Part shown: piece by piece, positions 44,411 to 52,572 of the stretch
How the letters are laid out: each line of letters opens with the position of its first letter
Numbering within the stretch: the first letter of the stretch is position 1
Assembly: GCF_003807585.1 (NCBI RefSeq)
Contig: NZ_RMBX01000014.1
Location: 186,001-250,000 of the forward strand
DNA from: Chitinophaga barathri
GTDB taxonomy: Bacteria; Bacteroidota; Bacteroidia; Chitinophagales; Chitinophagaceae
Reading direction: 5' to 3'
DNA: 64,000 bases
Notes under the pieces: model-generated
Databases searched by the model: none
The model's input: the letters and a program-made list of their open reading frames with translations, nothing else
Told to the model about the DNA's origin: nothing
Translations under genes and position numbers: made by a program

Positions 44411-44516
44411 CAACTTAGCGTAGGAGATACACACTTTGGGTTTTCGCCAAACATAACAGGCGCTTCAAACTTAGTGTAGAAGATACACACTCAGGAATTA
44501 TACACTTTGGGTTTTC
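44411..44516. repeat. Duplicated 3' tail of the ABC exporter gene
   Basis: Two copies of AACTTAGyGTAGrAGATACACACT (44412-44435 and 44468-44491, 22 of 24 identical) and two copies of ACACTTTGGGTTTTC (44431-44445 and 44502-44516, identical). The second copy of the latter encodes the last residues of the exporter and lies beside its stop codon. The rightmost copy has a 15-bp insertion between the two blocks. The remainder of the 288-bp gap (44210-44497) holds only the atp promoter. Confidence 0.85.
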
Positions 44517-46261
44517 TGAAACTGCATCGTGTACAGTTTATGATAATACCCCTCCATCCGCAACAGCTCCTCATGGTTCCCCATTTCCCGGATCTCCCCT
44601 TTATCCAGCACAATGATCTGGTCCGCTTTGCTGATCGTGCTCAGCCGGTGCGCGATCACGATGGCGGTGCGGCCGGCGATCAGTTTGTCGATCGCGTGCT
44701 GGATCAGTTGTTCGGATTCCGTATCAACGGAAGAGGTAGCCTCGTCAAGGATGAGCACCGCGGGGTCGTACAGCAGGGCGCGGATGAACGAGATCAGCTG
44801 GCGCTGCCCAAGGGACAGGGTGCTGCCGCGCTCCATCACCGGGTAATCGTAACCGCCGGGCAGCTGTAAAATAAAATCATGCATACCGATGAGCCTGGCT
44901 GCATGCTCCACCTGCTCCCGGCTGATGGCCGGGTTGCGGAGGGTGATATTGTCGTAGATGGAGCCGGAGAACAGGAACACGTCCTGCAATACCACTCCTA
45001 CCCGGCTTCTCAGTTCGGAAAGCTGGTAATCCTGTAGCGGCAGCCCGTCTATCGTGATGCGGCCTTTCTGAATCTCGTAAAGGCGGTTCAGGATGCTGAT
45101 GATGGTGGTTTTCCCGGAACCGGTATGCCCCACCAGCGCGATCGTCTGCCCGGCCTTCGCGTGGAAGGAAATGTCTTTCAGTACATAACGCTCGTCTGTA
45201 TAGGCAAACCATACATTTTCAAACCTGATCTCCCCTTTCATGCCGGTGGCGGTATGCGTGCCATGGTCCGGCATGTATTCCCCGCTGTCCAATACCTTAA
45301 ACACACGCTCGCTGGCCACCATGCCCATTTGCAGGGTATTGAACTTATCCGCCAGTATACGCAGCGGGCGAAACAGCATGTTCAGGTACATGATGAACGC
45401 GATCATCACACCCTGCGTCACCTCATAATTCAATACTTTGTTAGCACCCCACCAAACCATGAGCCCCAGCGAAATAGCCAGGATGATCTCCACCACCGGA
45501 AAAAATACGGAGTACGCGAAAATGGCGTCTATATTGGCTTTACGATGGTCCTTATTGATCACCCGGAACTTCCCGAACTCCCTGTTCTCCGCTGAAAACG
45601 CCTGTACCACCAGCATACCGGTGATATGTTCCTGTACGAACGCATTCAAAGCGGCTACGGCGTTACGCACGCGGTGAAAGGATTTGTTCACCGCCTCCTT
45701 GAACCAATAAGTGGCCAGTATCAGTACGGGGAAAGGGGAAAGACTGATCAGCGTCAGCCGCCAGTCCTCGAAGAACATAACGCCCAGGATGGCCAGTATC
45801 ATCAGCACATCCGCCACAATGGAGATAATGCCTTCGGAAAAAATATCGTTGATGGCCTCAATATCGTTGATGGTGCGGGTGGTGAGGGTACCGATCGGGG
45901 TTTTGTCGAAAAAGGAAAGGTTCAGGCGGGTTACTTTCCGGTACACGGCCACACGCAGGTCTTTGATCACGGACTGGCCCAGCCAGTTGGTAATGTAGGA
46001 GAAGAAAAACCGCACGGCCGTTTCTATCAGCAGCATGACGATCTGGATGATGGAGACGATCACCAGCATCTGCGTCCATTGGTTCGTGATGTATTTATCG
46101 ACAGTGAGTTGTATCAGGTAAGGGCGTACCGGGCTCAGCAGCGCCAGCATGACCGTCAGGAACATGGAGACGTAAAAATAGCGCTTGTAAGGCGCCGCAA
46201 AAGAGAATACCCGGTTCAGCAGGCTGAAATCAAATACACGTTTGGCCTTTCCGTTGTTCAT
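44498..46261 (-). CDS. ABC exporter, fused permease/ATPase (MsbA/MdlB-like)
   Basis: Half-size type IV ABC exporter, expected to dimerise; substrate could be a lipid or drug. Seen: about 20-310 six-helix domain (beginning VFSFAAPYKRYFYVSMF, with the intracellular loop TTRTINDIEAINDIFSEG); nucleotide-binding domain with Walker A GHTGSGKTT, Q-loop VLQDVFLFSGSI, signature LSLGQRQL (LSxGQ), Walker B VLILDEATSSVD and H-loop AHRLST. The length of 587 is normal. The C-terminal KTQSV is encoded within a short repeated DNA block. It lies 62 nt downstream of the 728-residue exported protein gene, behind a terminator. Confidence 0.94.
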   Translation of the reverse strand: MNNGKAKRVFDFSLLNRVFSFAAPYKRYFYVSMFLTVMLALLSPVRPYLIQLTVDKYITNQWTQMLVIVSIIQIVMLLIETAVRFFFSYITNWLGQSVIKDLRVAVYRKVTRLNLSFFDKTPIGTLTTRTINDIEAINDIFSEGIISIVADVLMILAILGVMFFEDWRLTLISLSPFPVLILATYWFKEAVNKSFHRVRNAVAALNAFVQEHITGMLVVQAFSAENREFGKFRVINKDHRKANIDAIFAYSVFFPVVEIILAISLGLMVWWGANKVLNYEVTQGVMIAFIMYLNMLFRPLRILADKFNTLQMGMVASERVFKVLDSGEYMPDHGTHTATGMKGEIRFENVWFAYTDERYVLKDISFHAKAGQTIALVGHTGSGKTTIISILNRLYEIQKGRITIDGLPLQDYQLSELRSRVGVVLQDVFLFSGSIYDNITLRNPAISREQVEHAARLIGMHDFILQLPGGYDYPVMERGSTLSLGQRQLISFIRALLYDPAVLILDEATSSVDTESEQLIQHAIDKLIAGRTAIVIAHRLSTISKADQIIVLDKGEIREMGNHEELLRMEGYYHKLYTMQFQKTQSV

Positions 46262-46293
46262 TCAGTAAAAGTAAATGGATAATCCCAAAATGC

Positions 46294-46318
46294 AAAAAGG
46301 GAGCGGCTGCTCCCTTTC
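46294..46318 (-). terminator. Terminator of the 728-residue protein gene
   Basis: AAAGGGAGC (46296-46304), loop GGCT, GCTCCCTTT (46309-46317), followed leftward by a T-run. It lies just past the stop at 46324. Confidence 0.85.
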
Positions 46319-46323
46319 TGTAA

Positions 46324-48510
46324 TTAGTTTTCGTCTTTCATCACCTGCCGGTATGCCTTGATGAATATGGCGCCGAGGTTTTTATGCGGCGGCACATAGT
46401 CGTCAAACAGGGGTTTGTTAGCCGGTTCCGCCGCGAACCTTTTGCTGAGGCCGGCCCACATCTGTACCCAGTCCACATTTTTACCGCCACGCACGAGGTC
46501 TTCCAGGCTGCGGATGATCGGCTCGTTCACCCAGCGGGTGCCAACCTGTTTGGAAGAAATGATATGCGCTTCAGGCGCCTTTTCCAGCACGGTGGCCAGG
46601 TTGTGATAACCGCCGCAGCTGCCCAGGATCACGATGCGGGCGGTGCTTTGCAGGTTATCCAGCGTGGTGTTCACATGATAACTGTGGCCGCGGTGAATGA
46701 ATATGGTGGGATGAATGTCTTTTTCGTCCAGGAACTCCGCGAGCTTTTCGATGGCGGTCTTATCTTCCGGTTCGTCCAGCGGGTTGTTTGCAAAAATGGT
46801 AGTGGGCTTGCCTTTGATGGAGCTGATGGTAGTCCAGTACTTGTTTTTGGTCACGCTCCAGTCGCCGCGCGGGAAGTTGCCCATAAAGCTGGCGTAGGAG
46901 CTGATGCCGTCTTCGTCCCCGTAGAAAAACACCTGCTGGTAGATGCGGCCGCTGTCGCTGGGCAGGTCTTTGAATTCCACGTGGTTGATGGGGGGGAGTT
47001 TCAGTTTGGCGCTCATATCGCTGGCCCAGCTAGAGTCACTGCCCTGTCCTTCTTCGGTGAATATGCTGTTCAGCAGTTCATAGATTGTCATGCCGCGTTT
47101 ATCCTTTTTCTGGGTCACAAACACCAGGTTTTTACGCACTTCGGTGCGTAAGAAGTCCAGCAGTTTGGGATCGCGGATGCTGCCAAAGGAGTTGGCCACG
47201 TCCACGGCGTCTTCCAGGTCTTCCGTTTTCTCCAGGCTGCGCACAAATTTCACCATCAGGTAATTGGCGTTTTCCGGGTCCATGGATTTCAGGAAATGGT
47301 CCAGGGTATTAAAGCCCGCGGCCATGGCGATGAATTTCTTAAACCGGTCGAAACTTACGAGCATGAGCAGGCTGTCTCCGCGGGGCGGTTTCATGCGCAG
47401 CATCATCTGGTCGTAAAGGCCGTTTTTGGCGGCGTTGGTATAACTGGAGGTATAAAGCTCTTCCTGGCCGTTGATGATCAGGTAATACAATTCTTCCGGC
47501 GTAAAATCCTTCACGATGCGGAACCGCACGGGGTGCGACTCGTCGTGCAGGTCGTTGATCTCGCGGATGTACCGCAGCGATTTGGCCTTCATATTCTCCT
47601 GCATAGACTTGAGTCCCAGCGGGTTACCCCCTTCGGCTTTTTGTTTTTGCAGTACGATGGAGGCTTTTACCATCTGGCGGAAATAATTGTCATCGTTGCT
47701 CACGGCGCTTTCAAGGTCGCTGATGGTAGAGGTGCCGTCCAGCAGCTGGTCTATGAACGGCATCAGTTTGGTGCTCTGGGAAGAGCGGCCGATCTGTACG
47801 ATCTGCTGTACAAGCGGGTCGCTGTTCCGGCGGATGGCCGAAGCGGTGGGTGTATAGGAAGTAGCGTAGGTGAGCACCTTATTCGGGTACTGGCGCGCTA
47901 CGGCAGCTATGATGGAGTCGGTCACGGGGTAGTCCAGGTATGGCCCCAGTTTGGGCATAATATCCTCCAGGTTCTTAAAGGCGTATTTGGAGAACATCTC
48001 CGCGCGAGATTCCGCGTAGCCGCTATTGTCCTTAAAGGGTTCTATCATGCGCTCTCCCGCTTCGAAACTGAGCTTGCGGGCGATGGGATAGATGCTCTGG
48101 CCTTTGATATCGGCGTGCATCATGGCGCGGTACGCCTGTACCATGGCGGGGGCTTCTTCCGCGTCGATCTTTTTGAACGCTCTTTTGGTATTGTAATCCT
48201 TGAGGGTTTGCTGAAGGCCGGAGAGGTATTTTACTTTGAGGCGGTGATCCATGGCTGTGTCCAGCTCTATTTCGGTCTGGATGTCATCCACTTGTTTGAG
48301 GAGGGCGTTGGTCACCTGGAGGCTTATACTTTCGTCGTCGGAGACTTTCACGAAGTTGTCCTGCTTGCTGTCAAATTTGTCAGCCGCGTTCTGTTCTTTG
48401 TCAATATTGTCATGAAAGCCCTGCCGGCTGATGGGGATCTGTACTTTCTGACCATAGCTCCATCCACTGTATACAATGCCTAACGCTATGATTAGTAATA
48501 TTTTTCTCAT
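46324..48510 (-). CDS. Large exported protein, possible clan-CD cysteine peptidase fold
   Basis: A 728-residue protein I cannot place in a named family. Seen: signal peptide (LLIIALGIVYSGWSYG); a long helical region to about residue 480 with no recognised domain; then a C-terminal alpha/beta region. At 600-634 two hydrophobic strands end in polar motifs, PTIFIHRGHSYH (His606, His609) and ARIVILGSCGGYHNLA (Cys632), then AHIISSKQVGTRWVNEPI. This strand-His, strand-Cys order resembles caspase, gingipain and CHAT peptidases, though the His-Cys spacing of 23-26 is short. Peptidase activity is a hypothesis. A -7 element TAAATTTG lies at 48547-48540 and a terminator follows; monocistronic. Confidence 0.7.
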   Translation of the reverse strand: MRKILLIIALGIVYSGWSYGQKVQIPISRQGFHDNIDKEQNAADKFDSKQDNFVKVSDDESISLQVTNALLKQVDDIQTEIELDTAMDHRLKVKYLSGLQQTLKDYNTKRAFKKIDAEEAPAMVQAYRAMMHADIKGQSIYPIARKLSFEAGERMIEPFKDNSGYAESRAEMFSKYAFKNLEDIMPKLGPYLDYPVTDSIIAAVARQYPNKVLTYATSYTPTASAIRRNSDPLVQQIVQIGRSSQSTKLMPFIDQLLDGTSTISDLESAVSNDDNYFRQMVKASIVLQKQKAEGGNPLGLKSMQENMKAKSLRYIREINDLHDESHPVRFRIVKDFTPEELYYLIINGQEELYTSSYTNAAKNGLYDQMMLRMKPPRGDSLLMLVSFDRFKKFIAMAAGFNTLDHFLKSMDPENANYLMVKFVRSLEKTEDLEDAVDVANSFGSIRDPKLLDFLRTEVRKNLVFVTQKKDKRGMTIYELLNSIFTEEGQGSDSSWASDMSAKLKLPPINHVEFKDLPSDSGRIYQQVFFYGDEDGISSYASFMGNFPRGDWSVTKNKYWTTISSIKGKPTTIFANNPLDEPEDKTAIEKLAEFLDEKDIHPTIFIHRGHSYHVNTTLDNLQSTARIVILGSCGGYHNLATVLEKAPEAHIISSKQVGTRWVNEPIIRSLEDLVRGGKNVDWVQMWAGLSKRFAAEPANKPLFDDYVPPHKNLGAIFIKAYRQVMKDEN

Positions 48511-48539
48511 ATAAGATGATTACGCCTTCTCGAATACTG

Positions 48540-48547
48540 CAAATTTA
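48540..48547 (-). promoter_or_regulatory. -7 promoter element of the 728-residue protein gene
   Basis: Leftward TAAATTTG, matching TAnnTTTG, 29 nt before the ATG. Confidence 0.5.
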
Positions 48548-48727
48548 CTACCAAATATTACTAAATAACAATTCCACCCTACTCATATAGGTTTATTTAA
48601 ATGCGAAATAACTATTATATCAGTTGTGAAGGGCTTGCGCGGGGAATCTGTATCTTTACAGGCGGAGAGCGGGCCTGAATTAACAATTACATAATGTTAT
48701 CTTTCCATGAATGGGGAATATGCTGAT

Positions 48728-48735
48728 TAATTTTG
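48728..48735 (+). promoter_or_regulatory. -7 promoter element of the PhoB-like gene
   Basis: TAATTTTG, a full match; it implies a short leader to the ATG at 48757 or 48763. No 11-bp GTTAC-type repeats occur at the position where they are found in the downstream phosphate genes. Confidence 0.5.
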
Positions 48736-48756
48736 TGCCGTCTTAAAAACCAAATT

Positions 48757-49446
48757 ATGTTGATGGAACCTTCAGTTGCAGTTGGAAAAATCCTGGTAGT
48801 AGACGATGAAGCGGATATACTCGAGATCATCAGCTATAACCTGAAGAGCGCCGGGTACGATACCGTTACCGCTAAGGATGGTATAGAAGCGATCCAGAAA
48901 GCCAAAATATTCCGTCCGGACCTGATCATGCTGGATATCATGATGCCGAACAAAAACGGCATCGATACCTGCCGCGAGATACGAAAGCTGCCTGAGTTCA
49001 AGGAAACGATGGTGCTTTTTCTTACCGCGCTGAACGATGAAAAGAGTGAGATTGAAGGGCTGAACATGGGCGCGGACGATTATATCGCCAAACCTATCAA
49101 GCCGAAATTACTGGTGAGCCGCATCAACGCCCTTTTCCGCAGGCTGAACAAAGTGGAAGAACAGCAGATGCACCTCGGCGACCTCATCATTGACCGCGAA
49201 AAATTTACCGTTACCTATAAAGGCGTGGAGATCATCCTGGCCAAAAAAGAATTTGAACTGCTCCAGCTCCTGGCTTCCAAACCGGGCAGAGTGTTCCTCC
49301 GCAACGAGATCCTGAACCAGGTTTGGGGCACCGAAGTGATCGTAGGGGACCGTACCATAGACGTACACATCCGCAAGATCCGCCAGAAACTGGGCGTGGA
49401 CCTGATCACCACCGTAAAAGGCGTAGGCTATAAGTTCGAACTGTAA
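48757..49446 (+). CDS. phoB: OmpR/PhoB-family response regulator
   Basis: DNA-binding regulator, probably of the phosphate regulon. Seen: receiver with ILVVDDEADILE, phospho-acceptor Asp in LIMLDIMMPNKNG (Asp60 from the first Met), Lys in DDYIAKPIKPK; winged helix with LAKKEFELLQLLASKPGRVF, WGTEVIVGDRTIDVHIRKIR and KGVGYKFEL. Two in-frame ATGs (48757, 48763) are both plausible; an upstream TTG at 48733 overlaps the promoter. The kinase gene follows on the same strand. The Pho assignment rests on its PhoB-like end motifs and on the phosphate genes and 11-bp repeats within the next 12 kb. Confidence 0.85.
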   Translation: MLMEPSVAVGKILVVDDEADILEIISYNLKSAGYDTVTAKDGIEAIQKAKIFRPDLIMLDIMMPNKNGIDTCREIRKLPEFKETMVLFLTALNDEKSEIEGLNMGADDYIAKPIKPKLLVSRINALFRRLNKVEEQQMHLGDLIIDREKFTVTYKGVEIILAKKEFELLQLLASKPGRVFLRNEILNQVWGTEVIVGDRTIDVHIRKIRQKLGVDLITTVKGVGYKFEL

Positions 49447-49577
49447 TAATTGTAACCCACCACTGTATATTCCTCTCCCCGCTGCATGCTCTGAGCGTGA
49501 ACCTGGCTTCGTGAATTATGGCAAGTAAAAAAATTGGCTTAATTTCCCTTTATTACAAAAATTACTCACTCTGGAGT

Positions 49578-50630
49578 ATGTTCAAAGCAAAAAACCTTTC
49601 GCCGCAAAAGCTGGCGGGCTTTACAGCGCTGGTACTTTCCGCCATCATGGCCGCGGGCTGCCTTCTTATTGGCGCCAATTACAAGGAAACCCTTATCGCT
49701 TTCGCCCTCACTTTCCTGGTGGCCTATTACCTGTACCTCTATACCCTGCAGAACTTTATCTATCGCAAGATCAAGCTGATCTACAAATTCATTTACCAGA
49801 CCAAGGCCTCCAAACGGGAAGATTTTTTCAACAAAAATATCCTGCCGCTGAAGACTATTGACGAGGTAAGCGAAGACGTGGAAAAATGGGCTTCCCAGAA
49901 AAAAGAAGAGCTGGACAATCTCCGCCGGAACGAAGCTTTCCGCAAAGAGTTCCTGCTGAACCTTTCCCACGAGCTCAAAACCCCCATCTTCGCGGTGCAG
50001 GGATATATTCACACCCTGCTGGACGGGGCGATCGAAGACCCTACCGTGAACAAGATGTTCCTCAAAAACGCCACCAAGAACATTGACCGCCTCTGCCGCC
50101 TGATAGACGACCTGGATGAAATATCCAAGCTCGAAAGCGGTGAAATGACCATCAACAAAGAGATCTTCGTGATACAGGACCTCGTGAAAGATGTGTTTGA
50201 CACGCTCAGCATCAAGGCCAAACAGAAAGAAATAAAATTCAGCATCAAAAAAGGCTGCGAAGCTCCCGTGCATGTATACGCGGACAAAGAAAAGATCCGC
50301 CAGGTGCTGATCAATCTCATCGAAAACTCCGTGAAATACGGTAAGCCGGACGGGCAGACCATCGCCAGCATTTATAACATGGACGGCAAACGCGTACTGG
50401 TGGAGATCTCAGACACCGGCATCGGTATGGCTGAAGAACATCTGCCGCGTGTATTTGAACGTTTTTACCGTACGGACCGCGCCCGCAGCAGGGACATCGG
50501 CGGTACCGGCCTGGGCCTTGCCATCGTAAAACATATCGTTGAAGCGCACGACCAGACCATCAATGTGCGCAGTAAAATAGAGGTGGGCTCCACCTTTGGT
50601 TTCACCCTGGAACTGGGCAAGGATAATTAA
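49578..50630 (+). CDS. phoR: PhoR-like sensor histidine kinase
   Basis: Membrane kinase partner of the preceding regulator. Seen: two N-terminal helices at about residues 11-34 and 39-59 with almost no periplasmic loop, as in PhoR; a HAMP-like linker; H-box FLLNLSHELKTPIF with His131; N-box VLINLIENSVKYG; G1 ISDTGIGM, F-box RVFERFYR, G2 GTGLGLAIVKHIVEAH. No PAS domain is obvious. I prefer the ATG at 49578 (MFKAKNLSPQ); an ATG at 49518 would add 20 atypical residues. The gap to the regulator is 71-131 nt depending on the start. The Pho role is by homology and context. Confidence 0.88.
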   Translation: MFKAKNLSPQKLAGFTALVLSAIMAAGCLLIGANYKETLIAFALTFLVAYYLYLYTLQNFIYRKIKLIYKFIYQTKASKREDFFNKNILPLKTIDEVSEDVEKWASQKKEELDNLRRNEAFRKEFLLNLSHELKTPIFAVQGYIHTLLDGAIEDPTVNKMFLKNATKNIDRLCRLIDDLDEISKLESGEMTINKEIFVIQDLVKDVFDTLSIKAKQKEIKFSIKKGCEAPVHVYADKEKIRQVLINLIENSVKYGKPDGQTIASIYNMDGKRVLVEISDTGIGMAEEHLPRVFERFYRTDRARSRDIGGTGLGLAIVKHIVEAHDQTINVRSKIEVGSTFGFTLELGKDN

Positions 50631-50720
50631 CCGCAAAACTTAACATTGGTTTTGTAACCTTTCAATGTAGTGCCCGTTTTACAGGTGGTTTAAAACTATT
50701 GTCCCCTGTAAACTACCCGT

Positions 50721-51140
50721 ATGAAACATGTTTATCTCCTGTTACTGACCGCCGGCCTGCTTGCCGCCGGATGCACAAAAGAAAAAGTAGTAGTAGTGGA
50801 AGAAGTACCCTACAAACCTTACGAATCTCCGGAAGAAAAAGCCCTGGGCATAAATTATTCACTGGTGGGCCGGTGGGTGATAACCGGGGACGTGATGCAG
50901 GATGGGCACGGCATGGGGGCAGACCGCTGGACTTTTACGGCAGACAGTACCTATTCCCGGCTGTACCTAGGCGATATCGGGGAAAGCGGCAGCTTTAGAA
51001 CTATCTTCACCATGGGCAACGATGTAGTCCGGTTTGAACTTTCCAGGGATCCGTATAACACCAAAAGCGATGTACTGATCAAGAAAAAATCTTATCGCCA
51101 TATCCTGGTCGACGGCGTTAATTTTTTCCGGGAGCAGTAA
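50721..51140 (+). CDS. Small lipoprotein of unknown function
   Basis: A 139-residue predicted lipoprotein with lipobox LAAGC (Cys18), followed by a Glu/Val-rich linker KEKVVVVEEVPYKPYES. The mature domain looks like a small lipocalin-type or META-like beta-barrel reporter (LVGRWVITGDVMQDGHG, DRWTFTADSTYSRLYLG, ending KSYRHILVDGVNFFREQ). Not recognised. It lies 90 nt after phoR on the same strand, with no clear -7 of its own, so it may ride on the phoBR transcript. Converges on the porin gene, 3 nt between stops. Confidence 0.75.
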   Translation: MKHVYLLLLTAGLLAAGCTKEKVVVVEEVPYKPYESPEEKALGINYSLVGRWVITGDVMQDGHGMGADRWTFTADSTYSRLYLGDIGESGSFRTIFTMGNDVVRFELSRDPYNTKSDVLIKKKSYRHILVDGVNFFREQ

Positions 51141-51143
51141 TAC

Positions 51144-52481
51144 TCAGAACCGGTATTGCAGCCTCGCGGTGAATACATTGTCCGCAATATCGTCCTCAAA
51201 CCCTTCTATGCCCGTGGATTCATTCCACACCCGGTCGAACCAGAAGGTGGCTTTCATATTTTCATTGAGATAATACACGTACCCGAAGCCGAAGGTATCG
51301 TAACGGATGTCCGTAAGGGAAAGGTGTGTGGTTAAAGTCTCCGCGATCTGGCGGCCTTTCACGTCCGTGTTCGGGTCGTACCAGTCGTATTTGAGCACCA
51401 GCTGGTGTTTTTTGCTGCCCAGGTGTTGCAGGAAGGTAAAGTATGCCCCATCGAAATTACGGATGTACAGGGGCGCAAAACCGGCGGGATTCACGGGTAT
51501 CACACCGGGCGTCTCACTGTCTAAAAACGTAGCGGTCTGTACGCCGCGGATATATTCCGCTCTCAGCTGTGTGGCGCCGCTGCGGTTCGGGATCAGCAGC
51601 TGTGCATCCGCGCCGTAATAATGCCTCGGGGCTATTTTCCCTACATTGGTCACGGCGGAATCCACCTCAAAATCAGGGTGGCCGTTGGTCGCTATCCCCA
51701 TGTTATAAATTTCTTTTGTGAACTGCTCCATGCCGCCATATAGTACGCTGGCACCGGCAGCCAGCAGCCATCCCTGCCGGTTGATGCTGGTGGGCTTCAT
51801 AGCTACGCGGGCGATAAGGTCTTTGTGACTGTCAAAGTCCGCGGGGCCTGACAGGCCCTGCCCGTTGAAGGCACCGATATCTATTTTAAGCGCATGAAGC
51901 GGATGCGTTTTATCCCTGGGCTCAAACGTAAGCATCGCGCCCATATCGCGTTCGCTTCTCATCAATATCTGCGACATACGGCCGCGTTCTGGCGCTTCAC
52001 GGTCGCCGGAGGACAGGTTCACTTCATAACCGAAAGGCCGGGCGAACATACCCATGGTAAGCGCCGCAACATCCCACTGCCCGTCGAACAGGCGACCCCA
52101 GAAGTCGCGGATATTCACGCCGCGCTCCGTACCGTCAAACTGGAAAACGAACTGCACGGTGGGTCGGTTCCTTTTGTTGAAGTGCGCGTAATCAAAACGG
52201 ACACGGCCCCGACGGAGCATAAAGCGGTTGTTGCTGTTGCCCGCGAAGTTGCCGCCGGCATAACTTTCTACGCCTTTACCGGATGCATACTGGAACTGCG
52301 GCTGCATGTAGCCGCTGATGCGCAGGGCGTCATAACGCAGGTACATGGAGATCATCCCCTTACCCAGGCTGGTAGTGGTATCGATCATGTCCATCAGGAA
52401 CTGAGCTTTGGACACGAACGAACTAAATATGAAAATTACTATCAATATTACCTTCCGGGCGGTGGTCTTCCTGTTTGTCAT
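51144..52481 (-). CDS. Phosphate-selective porin O/P-like outer-membrane protein
   Basis: OprO/OprP-type porin, 445 residues. Seen: signal peptide (VILIVIFIFSSFVSKAQ); LRYDALRISGYMQPQFQYA at the start of the barrel; RFMLRRGRVRFDYAHFNKRN, the family's R-rich strand; MGMFARPFGYEVNLSSGDREAPERG; and a C-terminal FTARLQYRF ending in Phe. Placement beside phoBR and the phosphate-transport genes fits phosphate passage across the outer membrane, though in Bacteroidota this family is broader. ATG at 52481 chosen; 3 codons upstream are unlikely. It has its own promoter at 52488-52519 without Pho-type repeats. Confidence 0.85.
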   Translation of the reverse strand: MTNRKTTARKVILIVIFIFSSFVSKAQFLMDMIDTTTSLGKGMISMYLRYDALRISGYMQPQFQYASGKGVESYAGGNFAGNSNNRFMLRRGRVRFDYAHFNKRNRPTVQFVFQFDGTERGVNIRDFWGRLFDGQWDVAALTMGMFARPFGYEVNLSSGDREAPERGRMSQILMRSERDMGAMLTFEPRDKTHPLHALKIDIGAFNGQGLSGPADFDSHKDLIARVAMKPTSINRQGWLLAAGASVLYGGMEQFTKEIYNMGIATNGHPDFEVDSAVTNVGKIAPRHYYGADAQLLIPNRSGATQLRAEYIRGVQTATFLDSETPGVIPVNPAGFAPLYIRNFDGAYFTFLQHLGSKKHQLVLKYDWYDPNTDVKGRQIAETLTTHLSLTDIRYDTFGFGYVYYLNENMKATFWFDRVWNESTGIEGFEDDIADNVFTARLQYRF

Positions 52482-52487
52482 ACCGCG

Positions 52488-52519
52488 CAAAAATAGGAAA
52501 TGCCGCCTTGAAACAAAAA
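52488..52519 (-). promoter_or_regulatory. Promoter of the porin gene, overlapping a terminator
   Basis: Leftward -33 TTTTTG (52519-52514), 18-bp spacer, -7 TATTTTTG (52495-52488), a very good Bacteroidota promoter. The -33 hexamer is the T-run of the preceding gene's terminator. Confidence 0.65.
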
Positions 52520-52541
52520 CGCCCCGACTTTCGTCGGGGCG
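52514..52541 (-). terminator. Terminator of the Asp-rich lipoprotein gene
   Basis: CGCCCCGAC (52520-52528), loop TTTC, GTCGGGGCG (52533-52541), followed leftward by TTTTTG. It begins 32 nt past the lipoprotein stop. Confidence 0.92.
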
Positions 52542-52572
52542 CCGCGTTAATTATGATCGACAGATGAAATGA

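Noticed and set aside
48543-48705. TTAC and ATTAC-like sequences before the PhoB-like gene as a Pho box
   Set aside because: Spacings are 13 and 10 bp and they are not aligned with the -7 at 48728, so autoregulation is not supported by sequence.
50640-50658. TTAAC and GTAAC before the small lipoprotein gene as another Pho-type array
   Set aside because: The two sites are 14 bp apart, not 11, and no third unit or well-placed -7 element follows.
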